A stretch of 40,355 nucleotides of DNA, from IMG/VR virus record IMGVR_UViG_3300025897_000027, positions 1 to 40,355 of that record. The stretch is one strand, 5' to 3'. The translations under genes and the position numbers were made by a program. Below are positions 33,494-40,194 of this stretch, piece by piece. The first letter of the stretch is position 1. Every line of letters begins with the position of its first letter. Under the pieces are notes generated by a model that did no database searches, was not told where the DNA came from, and saw only the letters and a program-made list of their open reading frames with translations. The stretch is from a virus.

Positions 33494-34225
33494 TTAAAGG
33501 GTTTTGTTAATAAAATATTGAGTTGGGTCAAAGCCTTCAGACTTATAAAATAATTCATAAGCCTGTACTGCTCTTTCGACTTTGTCCTTACCTCGTTCAT
33601 AAAATTGTGGTGAGCAGTCAAAAATACCTATTTGACCTGTGTTTTTATCTATAACGATAAACACCATTTCGTAGCCAAATAGTTTACTATAAATATAAGC
33701 TTGAGAGTCGTAATTGTACTTAGAGGCTGAATATTTAAATTTATTAAGATCTGCTGTTGTCTTTAAATCAACAACTAGTTTTTCTGAATGGTTTATAATA
33801 TCTGCTTTTCCTTTCCACTTGTGACCTTCAAGCTCTGTAATTCCAGGCACTTCGTATTCGCATTGTCCTTCTCTTATTAAATCATAACATATCTTGTTAG
33901 CTAACATCTTATCTGTTAGTTTTTCTATGTTATCAACTTCATGTTGTAAAAGACACAACTCTCCGCCTGACATCTCTTTATACACTTTAGTATTTCTAGT
34001 TGTAGCTTCTATAATCTTAAACTTTTTAAGTTTGTCAGGTTCTAGAATAGCAGTGTGAAAATATCCACCTACTAAAAACGCTGGTCTAGCTTCAGAAGCT
34101 TTACCTAGTGCTAAAGGGTTTGTAAGTAAAGTACTGATATCAGAATTACTAAGATACTTTTTACCAAAGTCACCGTAGTAATGTTCATCATCACGTAGCT
34201 TTTCAATTACTTTTTCTTTATTCAT
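33494..34225 (-). CDS. RecE-like exonuclease (PD-(D/E)xK)
   Basis: This 243-aa protein has the residue set of RecE/RecB-type exonucleases: His57 in Gly-Tyr-Phe-His-Thr-Ala, Asp142 in Lys-Gly-Lys-Ala-Asp, Asp153-Leu-Lys155 and Gln175-x-x-x-Tyr179. Such nucleases resect double-strand ends 5' to 3', producing 3' tails for an annealing protein. The neighbouring ERF gene starts 2 bases from its own frame's end on the other side (34226 gap), so they form a classic exonuclease-annealase pair used for phage recombination and concatemer formation. Confidence 0.85.
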   Translation of the reverse strand: MNKEKVIEKLRDDEHYYGDFGKKYLSNSDISTLLTNPLALGKASEARPAFLVGGYFHTAILEPDKLKKFKIIEATTRNTKVYKEMSGGELCLLQHEVDNIEKLTDKMLANKICYDLIREGQCEYEVPGITELEGHKWKGKADIINHSEKLVVDLKTTADLNKFKYSASKYNYDSQAYIYSKLFGYEMVFIVIDKNTGQIGIFDCSPQFYERGKDKVERAVQAYELFYKSEGFDPTQYFINKTL

Positions 34226-34226
34226 A

Positions 34227-34775
34227 TTATAGTGTGTTTAGTGCTCCTTCAACTTCTTGGGAAAGCGCATACTTAGCTTTTATAGCCTCTATTTTACCAC
34301 CCGCCGTTATATATTGAACCGCTTTTTCATAAGCTGGATCTTTTTTAGAGGTTAAAGTTGGTTTCTGTGGCTTAAACTTCTTTTTACCATGATCATTAGT
34401 TGCATCACTATCAGCGGTATCATCAATTAGAAATAAATTCCCGAGAGCATATTTTTTTGCATACGAAGATGCTGATCCGAATTGTTGAGGTACGTTCATA
34501 CCTTTTTGATTCAAGTCTACACCTACAATAGCGGTAGCACTTATAGAGTTTTCTCCATCACTAACGTTTGCAGTAGACTGCATCATGGGTAATGGATCAA
34601 CGCTTATAATCTCTTCATTGATTGTTACTGATACTCCTAACTCTAAGAGAAAGGGTTTAGTTGCTTCTAGGATGTCTTCGGCTGATCTGAAGTTATATTT
34701 GCCGAATGAATTAAATCTACTTTTTTTCGATTTAAATTTAGTCTGGATTGTAGCCAGCTTTTCGTTTATAGTCAT
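34227..34775 (-). CDS. erf: ERF-family single-strand annealing protein
   Basis: This 182-aa protein matches the ERF family: an N-terminal helix-strand region with Phe-Arg-Ser-Ala-Glu-Asp and a conserved Gly-Ser-Ala-Ser-Ser-Tyr-Ala-Lys-Lys-Tyr-Ala-Leu segment (about 101-112), followed by an acidic Ile-Asp-Asp-Thr-Ala-Asp-Ser-Asp stretch and a Lys-rich linker with a small helical C-terminal domain. ERF anneals complementary single strands for phage recombination. It is the first gene of an exonuclease-annealase-SSB-primase unit and follows a 63-base gap, the longest between right-arm genes near it, where a promoter is possible. Confidence 0.9.
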   Translation of the reverse strand: MTINEKLATIQTKFKSKKSRFNSFGKYNFRSAEDILEATKPFLLELGVSVTINEEIISVDPLPMMQSTANVSDGENSISATAIVGVDLNQKGMNVPQQFGSASSYAKKYALGNLFLIDDTADSDATNDHGKKKFKPQKPTLTSKKDPAYEKAVQYITAGGKIEAIKAKYALSQEVEGALNTL

Positions 34776-34838
34776 TGGTTTATTTGGTTTTTCTTATTAA
34801 TATAATTACACATAATTTTTATGTTTTACATACGTAAA
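34776..34838 (-). promoter_or_regulatory. Possible promoter region before the recombination/replication genes
   Basis: A 63-base A/T-rich gap between the sigma-like and ERF genes, both on the - strand, is the only gap of this size in the surrounding cluster. It is low in coding potential, but I see no clean Bacteroidota -33/-7 pair, so this is only a candidate start site. Confidence 0.25.
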
Positions 34839-35594
34839 CTAAAGATAGTCAATCACTTGTGAGTGATCTACACTGTCAATTAATTTTTGTACTGCTTGTT
34901 TTTTTATTTCAGAAACTCTCACATAATCACTTACTCCTTTTATATTTAACAATACTGCTATTTGCTTAGCCGAGTGTTTATCACAATCAAGCCCGTAAGA
35001 TAATCTAAGAACTTCGTATTCTTGTTCGTTTAAATGTTTTTTAAGTAATCCTTGTAAATATATATTTAGTAAATTTATATTGTAAGGTTCTGAGTTGTCT
35101 GGTAACTGTTGCACCATTGACTCACCTTCTTCATTTAGTGGTTGAGCGTCTATAGATAAAAATTTAGACATAAAAAACATCTCAACCATTTTTTTGTTTT
35201 GAGGATTATTTCTTATTTCATTCATCTTGTGCTCAGGTATTCTCATATTACCGCTGTGCATATCTATTCTGCGTCTAATAGATCCTTTTATTCTTTTGCT
35301 AAAAAAGCTTTTTAAGGTTTTTTCTTGATCTTCAGATTTAGATAACATTTCCCAATCTAGTTTATCTACAGCTCTAGTTAATGCTTCATTGCCTATTTGC
35401 AGTAAATCTAATATAGATAATACTCCTGAAGCTTGTTGAGTTGTTGAGAATTTTCTGGCTAAGTTTTCTACTAATGGCATAAACTTAACTATAAGTTCAT
35501 CTCTAGTGTACTCGTCCCAAAACAATCCTTCAGGCATAGAAGCTTTTATATCTTCTTTATACCTAATATAGTTTTGTACATTATATTTCTTCAT
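34839..35594 (-). CDS. Sigma-70-family RNA polymerase sigma factor
   Basis: This 251-aa protein has the region-2-like part (about 33-112) with Leu-Ile-Val-Lys-Phe-Met-Pro-Leu-Val, a Leu-Asp-Leu-Leu-Gln-Ile-Gly segment and a Phe-Phe-x-Lys-Arg-Ile-Lys-Gly-Ser-Ile-Arg-Arg-Arg core that would bind the -10 element, then a linker and a region-4-like helix-turn-helix near residues 190-245. A phage sigma factor would redirect host RNA polymerase to phage promoters. The start overlaps the upstream HTH gene by 14 bases, suggesting co-expression. A hairpin sequence occurs at its 3' end (near 34852-34867). Confidence 0.85.
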   Translation of the reverse strand: MKKYNVQNYIRYKEDIKASMPEGLFWDEYTRDELIVKFMPLVENLARKFSTTQQASGVLSILDLLQIGNEALTRAVDKLDWEMLSKSEDQEKTLKSFFSKRIKGSIRRRIDMHSGNMRIPEHKMNEIRNNPQNKKMVEMFFMSKFLSIDAQPLNEEGESMVQQLPDNSEPYNINLLNIYLQGLLKKHLNEQEYEVLRLSYGLDCDKHSAKQIAVLLNIKGVSDYVRVSEIKKQAVQKLIDSVDHSQVIDYL

Positions 35595-36219
35595 TTAGTA
35601 TTTTTATTTCTTGTTTTAACTCGTCATTTATATGACGGTATATTGTTCTTTTAGACACATCTAGCAACCCAGCTATTCTACCTACACATATGTGTTTACC
35701 TAATTCATTTAAATCAAGCATGCATTGATATATAGCTTCGGGGTCAATTCTAGAAGATCTACCTATTAATTTACCTACTATACTTAATTTTTCACTTGTA
35801 GTTAACATGCAAAAGTCTTTAAATATTACTTTACGTAATTTATTAATAGGAGGCTCACCACCTATAGTAAACACGTCATCAATCATCTCATTTAATTTTC
35901 TATTACTAATAAAGAATGTAACAAATCCGTTTTCTTTATTTGCTATAAATTTAAATATAGAACGCATATCATCTTCAAGTGACACAATGTCACCTTCAAT
36001 ACCGTCTTGATTTAAATAATATAACACAAGAAAGTGCCATTTTAATGATTTGTATGTAGTTATTTTAGCTTTAGTATTAAATAAGCTATAATGCTCATAC
36101 GTGCCTTTTTTAAAGAACATATATTTACTAGTTTCAATATCAGGCATGTCATTTATAGGAAATTGCCTATAAACAATACGTCTATCATTTAACCATTTTA
36201 TATTTCTTTCTTTTGACAT
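35581..36219 (-). CDS. HTH regulatory protein
   Basis: This 212-aa protein has a C-terminal helix-turn-helix near residues 172-197 (Gly-Arg-Ile-Ala-Gly-Leu-Leu-Asp-Val-Ser-Lys-Arg-Thr-Ile-Tyr-Arg-His), the standard pattern of Lys/Arg-rich regulators, and an N-terminal portion (about 1-150) that I do not recognise. It overlaps the sigma gene by 14 bases, so both are probably made together. It may be a transcription factor controlling, or working with, the sigma factor. Confidence 0.65.
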   Translation of the reverse strand: MSKERNIKWLNDRRIVYRQFPINDMPDIETSKYMFFKKGTYEHYSLFNTKAKITTYKSLKWHFLVLYYLNQDGIEGDIVSLEDDMRSIFKFIANKENGFVTFFISNRKLNEMIDDVFTIGGEPPINKLRKVIFKDFCMLTTSEKLSIVGKLIGRSSRIDPEAIYQCMLDLNELGKHICVGRIAGLLDVSKRTIYRHINDELKQEIKILNEEI

Positions 36220-36253
36220 TAGCCTATTACTTTTTAATACTTAAAGGCTGTTG

Positions 36254-36448
36254 TCACAGTCCTAAGTATTTTAATCTTCTGTTATATTTTAAAAAAAGTT
36301 TACTTTTTATTTTTGCTAGTTTTATATCACCATTTAATAAATGGGTTACTATATTACCATGTGTACTAGCTATTGCTAGTTCTAGATACTTTTTGTGCGC
36401 CTTTTTTCTTCGGCTTTCTGTAAGATTTAATTTTATCGTTAATTCCAT
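36254..36448 (-). CDS. Small basic helical protein (64 aa)
   Basis: A 64-aa, Lys/Arg/Leu-rich protein with a short beta-strand at the start (Glu-Leu-Thr-Ile-Lys-Leu), a helix with Arg-Arg-Lys-Lys-Ala-His-Lys-Lys-Tyr and a basic C-terminal helix. It has 34 bases before the next gene and 11 after the previous one. Function unknown; a nucleic-acid-binding role would fit its charge. Confidence 0.55.
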   Translation of the reverse strand: MELTIKLNLTESRRKKAHKKYLELAIASTHGNIVTHLLNGDIKLAKIKSKLFLKYNRRLKYLGL

Positions 36449-36459
36449 TATAATTGGTT

Positions 36460-36933
36460 TTAATTAAGTGGTCTGCTAATTTTTTGCTCATTTTTTCCTT
36501 TTATTGATTGTTTTTCTTGTTCATAATAATTCCAGTAAGCTGATATACTATCGCCTTCTACTTTGTATTCATCAGGCATACATTGTGGTGGTTCGTTAAA
36601 ACTGCCATTTGGTATACCTGGAGGATAACAACCTAGAGGTTTTTCACATTTAGTTATAGTTAAATGTGTTTTACCGTATCTAGCTGTGTATTCTATACCT
36701 AAAGCTATCATATGATTATATAGCCATCTATAGTTATTTTTGTTTTGTCTGCACCATATAGTTGACGGATGATTGTAATGTGCTTTTTTGTATGGCACAT
36801 TATCTCCATTATCGTAATGATGATGCGCGGTACAAAGCATCTGGGCTGATTCTAAGATCATTTTAACCACATGCTTATTGTATTGTACCTCTGCAGCTTT
36901 ATAAGGGCATTTATCTAAATAAAATATATTCAT
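36460..36933 (-). CDS. Conserved phage protein, possibly pyrimidine-dimer glycosylase-like
   Basis: This 157-aa protein starts with Met-Asn-Ile-Phe-Tyr-Leu-Asp and has a helix with Lys-His-Val-Val-Lys-Met-Ile-Leu-Glu-Ser-Ala-Gln-Met-Leu (about 20-33), His-rich segments (about 37-40, 52-55) and a Cys-Pro-Pro cluster near 111-118. I recall this family being widespread in marine and other phages and sometimes annotated as a pyrimidine-dimer DNA glycosylase (T4 DenV-like), but the link is weak and the family may be another nuclease/glycosylase. It lies next to the DNA ligase gene, consistent with a repair role. The ATGA start overlap suggests translational coupling with the small gene before it. 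Confidence 0.5.
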   Translation of the reverse strand: MNIFYLDKCPYKAAEVQYNKHVVKMILESAQMLCTAHHHYDNGDNVPYKKAHYNHPSTIWCRQNKNNYRWLYNHMIALGIEYTARYGKTHLTITKCEKPLGCYPPGIPNGSFNEPPQCMPDEYKVEGDSISAYWNYYEQEKQSIKGKNEQKISRPLN

Positions 36934-37040
36934 TTATATCTTTTATTATTTAATCTATTGTAATGTTTGTCTAATAATAGGTTTGCTACCTCTTCTGATA
37001 TTAAGTTATCGTTGTATAATTGCCATATTAATTTACTCAT
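36930..37040 (-). CDS. Very small protein (36 aa) after ligase
   Basis: From the ATG at 37040, 8 bases inside the end of the ligase gene, a 36-aa helical basic product is encoded; its stop overlaps the next start (ATGA). A longer version from 37136 would read a hydrophobic stretch antisense-like to nothing known and overlap ligase by 104 bases, so the short form is preferred. Function unknown. Confidence 0.5.
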   Translation of the reverse strand: MSKLIWQLYNDNLISEEVANLLLDKHYNRLNNKRYK

Positions 37041-37866
37041 AATTACGTATACATTTAAATAGTGGGTGTCTGTAGCTATTTGCTTTAGTTCGCTGGAAAT
37101 AAGTAAAGGTAGCACGCTTGCCAATATAAAAATCAACGTTCTTAAGCATATTAGCTAAATCCTTGTAGGAATAACCTTTACCTGGTGGACAACCAAACTG
37201 TATACCTTCGTCATCTATCATTATGAATTTGCCAAGTGTGCCTGTCCTTTTACCTTTACCCGCTACATAACCAACAATAGTTGCTTCTGTATCACTAAAG
37301 TCTTTAAATTTCATTAAGTCGTAAGACCTACCGTGTTTGTATAGACCATCTAGCCTTATAATACTACCTTCGTAACCTTGATCTAAGAAATCAACGTGAA
37401 GATCTCGAGCGTAATTATAACTATCAACAAGCTTCGCGGGTACATACTTGATTTGAGCATCATATATAGTTGATGTTACAAGCTGTTGCATACGAGTTTT
37501 ATAGCTGTCATACATGACACCGTCAAAGTAATCGTACACGTGGAATTGCACAAGATGTTGAGCATCTAATCTATCATCTGCGGTAGGTTTTTGCTTACGA
37601 ACTAATGATATAATTTTTTCGAAATCATTTTTAAGCTTGTGATTATACAACTCACCGTCGAGTATTACATCTGGATTTTGCTTAAAAAATGATATAAGTG
37701 CTAACTCAATATGAGCTAGATTTTTAAATTGTTTGCCGGTACGAGAAAACGCTCCGTCTTTTGTAAACAGACAACGAACTCCATCCAACTTAGGTTGTAT
37801 GTATACCGGTTGAGCCCAATCAACTCGATTGTCATCGAACTTGTGGGCTAACATTGGTTTTTGCAT
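37033..37866 (-). CDS. ATP-dependent DNA ligase
   Basis: This 277-aa protein carries the nucleotidyltransferase motifs of ATP-dependent ligases: motif I Lys26-Leu-Asp-Gly-Val-Arg (Lys26 forms the AMP adduct), motif III Ile-Leu-Asp-Gly-Glu-Leu (about 68-73), motif IV Tyr-Glu-Gly-Ser-Ile-Ile (about 179-184) and motif V Leu-Met-Lys-Phe-Lys (about 199-203), then an OB-fold C-terminus. It is of the compact phage type without an added domain. Its start shares a base with the previous stop (TAATG). It would seal Okazaki fragments and repair or recombination nicks. Confidence 0.93.
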   Translation of the reverse strand: MQKPMLAHKFDDNRVDWAQPVYIQPKLDGVRCLFTKDGAFSRTGKQFKNLAHIELALISFFKQNPDVILDGELYNHKLKNDFEKIISLVRKQKPTADDRLDAQHLVQFHVYDYFDGVMYDSYKTRMQQLVTSTIYDAQIKYVPAKLVDSYNYARDLHVDFLDQGYEGSIIRLDGLYKHGRSYDLMKFKDFSDTEATIVGYVAGKGKRTGTLGKFIMIDDEGIQFGCPPGKGYSYKDLANMLKNVDFYIGKRATFTYFQRTKANSYRHPLFKCIRNYE

Positions 37867-38102
37867 TATTTAAATTTATTTAATTTTTTTTCTATTTTAA
37901 TTATTTTCGTCTTTAATTCTTCACATCTATTATAATCTTCTACTTTTAGATTAAAGTCTAATTGTGTCATTAAAGCAGCGAGCTCAGCTAGTAATTCTTG
38001 CTCTTCATCTTCTTCGGTTATTATTTCTTGACCTTGAAGTATGCCTTCTAGTACTAGATGAGATATTCTTTCTGCTAATTTTTCAATTTCTTCGTTTGTC
38101 AT
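37866..38102 (-). CDS. Small protein with UVR-like motif
   Basis: From the preferred ATG at 38102 (an ATG at 38168 would overlap the previous gene by 50 bases) this is 78 aa. Its N-terminal helices are acidic and the C-terminal part (about 46-74) has Leu-Lys-Val-Glu-Asp-Tyr-Asn-Arg-Cys-Glu-Glu-Leu-Lys-Thr-Lys-Ile, which fits the UVR helical-hairpin motif of UvrB/UvrC (pattern Glu-Asp-Tyr-x-x-Ala-x-x-Leu-Arg). It lies next to ligase and a possible glycosylase gene. A helper in repair is a reasonable guess; UVR-like motifs also occur in unrelated proteins. Confidence 0.6.
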   Translation of the reverse strand: MTNEEIEKLAERISHLVLEGILQGQEIITEEDEEQELLAELAALMTQLDFNLKVEDYNRCEELKTKIIKIEKKLNKFK

Positions 38103-38118
38103 ATATATATTATCCAAA

Positions 38119-38580
38119 TCAATTCGTATTAAGTCTGTAAAAGTTCCAGTCAGTGTAATCCATTTCATTGTTATATTTTTCTATAACTTTTTCTATTGGT
38201 AAAACAAAAACATTTTCACTTTTATAATTATCATAACAGCTAATCCATACATCAGGTTTACCTGTCCATAATATATATGTATAGTGATGATCTATACAAT
38301 CTACACTAGGGTATAAATATTGACTGTTATAATGAAAATCTTTTACTAAATGAGAGGCTATACGAGATGCATCGCCAAAATTAGTAAATCCTTGATCTTG
38401 TTGCATATGCTTCACCCAGTTAGCTAACTGTACACCCTGCCATTCAGGGTAACCATCATGATGTAAATACATATTTACATAGCTTTTGTCAGATAACAAA
38501 GTTGGCTTACAAGCAAAACCAAGGTGATTGTGTTGAGCATCTGCTCTGTTCACAACCATAGTTAAGTTTCTTGTGCTCAT
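38119..38580 (-). CDS. Conserved phage protein with Thr-Arg-Asn-Leu-Thr start
   Basis: This 153-aa protein begins with Met-Ser-Thr-Arg-Asn-Leu-Thr-Met-Val and has a Tyr-Val-Asn-Met-Tyr-Leu-His-His-Asp-Gly-Tyr-Pro-Glu segment (about 34-46), a pattern I remember from many phage proteins of unknown function. The rest is rich in His, Tyr, Trp and Asp. No enzyme class is clear. Its start shares a base with the previous stop (TAATG). Confidence 0.7.
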   Translation of the reverse strand: MSTRNLTMVVNRADAQHNHLGFACKPTLLSDKSYVNMYLHHDGYPEWQGVQLANWVKHMQQDQGFTNFGDASRIASHLVKDFHYNSQYLYPSVDCIDHHYTYILWTGKPDVWISCYDNYKSENVFVLPIEKVIEKYNNEMDYTDWNFYRLNTN

Positions 38581-38768
38581 TATTTGTTGTTTTGTGCTTT
38601 ATAGTCTATAATAAAGCCGGTTAATACTATTAAATTCATACCTACACTAGCAAGAAGCTCGTATAAAGCGTGAAAAGAGTGAATAGATAAATGTACATGC
38701 CCCACTACCCAAAACGGAATAGCAAGATTTTGACTTACCCATATTATTGTATATTTTATAAATTTCAT
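38580..38768 (-). CDS. Small two-span membrane protein
   Basis: This 62-aa protein has two hydrophobic stretches (about 4-24 and 36-53) separated by a His-rich loop (His24, 26, 30, 33). Neither a lipobox nor a catalytic motif is seen. It lies just after the tRNA gene and before the conserved Thr-Arg-Asn protein. A role in holin function, superinfection exclusion or host membrane modification is possible; no support for any one. Confidence 0.5.
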   Translation of the reverse strand: MKFIKYTIIWVSQNLAIPFWVVGHVHLSIHSFHALYELLASVGMNLIVLTGFIIDYKAQNNK

Positions 38769-38770
38769 TG

Positions 38771-38844
38771 GTGCGCAGGGAGGATTCGAACCTCCGACCT
38801 CTAGCTTATGAGGCTAGCGAGCTGACCATCTGCTCTACCGCGCA
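38771..38844 (-). tRNA. tRNA with CAT anticodon (Met, or Ile if lysidine-modified)
   Basis: Cloverleaf on the - strand: acceptor TGCGCGG paired with CTGCGCA (one G-T), D-stem GAGC/GCTC, anticodon stem CTAGC/GCTAG around loop CTCATAA (anticodon CAT), T-arm GGAGG/CCTCC with TTCGAAT. The pattern is that of an elongator tRNA, not an initiator (no C1-A72 mismatch, no three-G-C anticodon stem). A CCA follows, but with a full 7-bp acceptor only C73 would be left as discriminator, so a 6-bp acceptor with A73 is the alternative reading. Confidence 0.9.
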
Positions 38845-38847
38845 ATT

Positions 38848-39120
38848 TTAATCTAGTAATGCCATATATGCACTACTATTATTATTTCTAAACCACCTTA
38901 GTGCTTTATCAAAATCCCTTATTATTTCATCATTGGCTCTATTTGAGCCAGTTGCAAATACCATATTACAACCCATTATAAAGTCATAAATTGACAGTTC
39001 TAACCCTGTTAGATCGAAACTTTCTCCTGAAAAAGGATTTGTTACTGTGTCGCCTTTCGTATATATTTGTCCTGTAAACCATTTAGGTGCTTGTTTTTTA
39101 GTTGTTTTGTTCATATTCAT
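38848..39120 (-). CDS. Conserved marine phage protein of unknown function
   Basis: This 90-aa protein contains Ala-Pro-Lys-Trp-Phe-Thr-Gly (about 11-17), Thr-Asn-Pro-Phe-Ser-Gly-Glu (about 27-33), Glu-Leu-Ser-Ile-Tyr-Asp-Phe-Ile-Met-Gly (about 41-50) and a C-terminal Trp-Phe-Arg-x-Asn-Asn-x-Ser-Ala-Tyr-Met. I recall this full pattern from cyanophage and other marine phage genomes, always unnamed. It overlaps the previous gene by 23 bases and precedes the tRNA. Confidence 0.75.
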   Translation of the reverse strand: MNMNKTTKKQAPKWFTGQIYTKGDTVTNPFSGESFDLTGLELSIYDFIMGCNMVFATGSNRANDEIIRDFDKALRWFRNNNSSAYMALLD

Positions 39121-39541
39121 AACCTTCTTCTATCAGTTCGTGTTCTACTTCTTGTTTAATATCGTTGACATAAGCGTCATAAACCTGCATTACAGCGTCT
39201 TCTACATAGTAAGCCTCTAGGTCATCTACGTATATTAACTCATTATAGTCAGTCATAGCTTCTACTAGTTTCTCTGAAAGTTCATTATCGTAATAGTGAA
39301 CATCTTCATTTATACATATATTTCTGCCATCACCAGATGTTGTAACCCATACTTCATAGCCATCAGCTGTAGTTTCAGCGTATATACTGTAGTCGGGTGT
39401 GCCATTCCAGTTATCTGTTAGTTCAAAATCATAGTGTTTTTGTATAACTACTAAAGCTTCGTCATTTTCAATATCAAATTTAACACCATGCGCTTCTAAT
39501 CTTTGATCGATTAGATCTTCTGTTATTAGTTTTTTACCCAT
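39098..39541 (-). CDS. Unknown acidic protein
   Basis: This 147-aa protein is strongly acidic (Asp/Glu), with a beta-rich middle (about 36-75) having Trp-Val-Thr-Thr-Ser-Gly-Asp-Gly-Arg and a helical, Glu-rich C-terminal half. A mimic of DNA charge is one idea for such proteins in early phage regions, but nothing specific shows it. It overlaps both neighbours by 8 to 23 bases. Function unknown. Confidence 0.6.
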   Translation of the reverse strand: MGKKLITEDLIDQRLEAHGVKFDIENDEALVVIQKHYDFELTDNWNGTPDYSIYAETTADGYEVWVTTSGDGRNICINEDVHYYDNELSEKLVEAMTDYNELIYVDDLEAYYVEDAVMQVYDAYVNDIKQEVEHELIEEGYEYEQNN

Positions 39542-39773
39542 TATTTATAATTTTATCACCATACATAAAGCTGAAAGAGGACATATCGTAGCTATTTATA
39601 CTTGAATAAGTCATTAGATCTTTCATTTCATCGATAGTAAGTTCATTCCACATTAACTTTGACATTAACGTGTATTTTAATCTTTTAGCGGTGCTGTACT
39701 TTCTAGCACTAGCTTGTAATTCTTTTTTAACGTCGGGCAATAACTTGTCGTAGACGGATTTAATTTTACTCAT
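39534..39773 (-). CDS. Unknown small protein
   Basis: This 79-aa protein is basic in its first half (Lys/Arg/Ser/Tyr) and ends with a Ser/Tyr/Met-rich segment. Helical throughout, with no motif I recognise. It overlaps both neighbours by 8 bases, in the same early-type cluster. Confidence 0.6.
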   Translation of the reverse strand: MSKIKSVYDKLLPDVKKELQASARKYSTAKRLKYTLMSKLMWNELTIDEMKDLMTYSSINSYDMSSFSFMYGDKIINNG

Positions 39774-40179
39774 ATTTTTTCCAGTTTTTAAGATAATAAT
39801 TTAACATGTATACCATTCTTGTTAATGGATTGTGTATTAAGGCTCTAGCTTTACCTTCACCTTTGTGTATTTCAATCAATCCATCACTATTAAGAGATAC
39901 CCATTGTTGTTTTTGTGTGTACTGAGGATTTATTTGATATGCTGAGTGACAACCATTTTGTCTTCTAACATAACCTGATTTAAACGTAGCTAATCTTAAT
40001 CTCTCACTTTTTTTCCAACCTGGTCTGCTAGGACAAGGAAATTCAAACTCTCTAGTGCCATTTTTAGCTTGCCTTTGAGTAGTTATTTCTTTAATGTTGT
40101 ACTCGATTAATAACCTACGTGCGTAGGAATCCTCGAGCATTTGGCGTTCTTGTTGCCAAGTGTACTTACTTTGGTTCAT
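39766..40179 (-). CDS. Unknown basic protein
   Basis: This 137-aa protein is rich in Arg, Gln and Lys. A helical start (about 1-25) precedes a beta-rich region with Phe-Pro-Cys-Pro-Ser-Arg-Pro-Gly-Trp-Lys-Lys (about 47-57), an Arg-Arg-Gln-Asn-Gly-Cys-His segment (about 72-78), and a C-terminal helix with Tyr-Met-Leu-Asn-Tyr-Tyr-Leu-Lys. Function is not recognised. It is the first protein gene on the - strand after the structured RNA region at the right edge. Confidence 0.6.
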   Translation of the reverse strand: MNQSKYTWQQERQMLEDSYARRLLIEYNIKEITTQRQAKNGTREFEFPCPSRPGWKKSERLRLATFKSGYVRRQNGCHSAYQINPQYTQKQQWVSLNSDGLIEIHKGEGKARALIHNPLTRMVYMLNYYLKNWKKYE

Positions 40180-40194
40180 ATTTATTTAATTTTA

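Noticed and set aside
33439-33621. 60-aa frame overlapping the exonuclease and the small gene
   Set aside because: It crosses two better supported frames; the 58-aa frame 33315-33491 fits exactly between its neighbours and is preferred.
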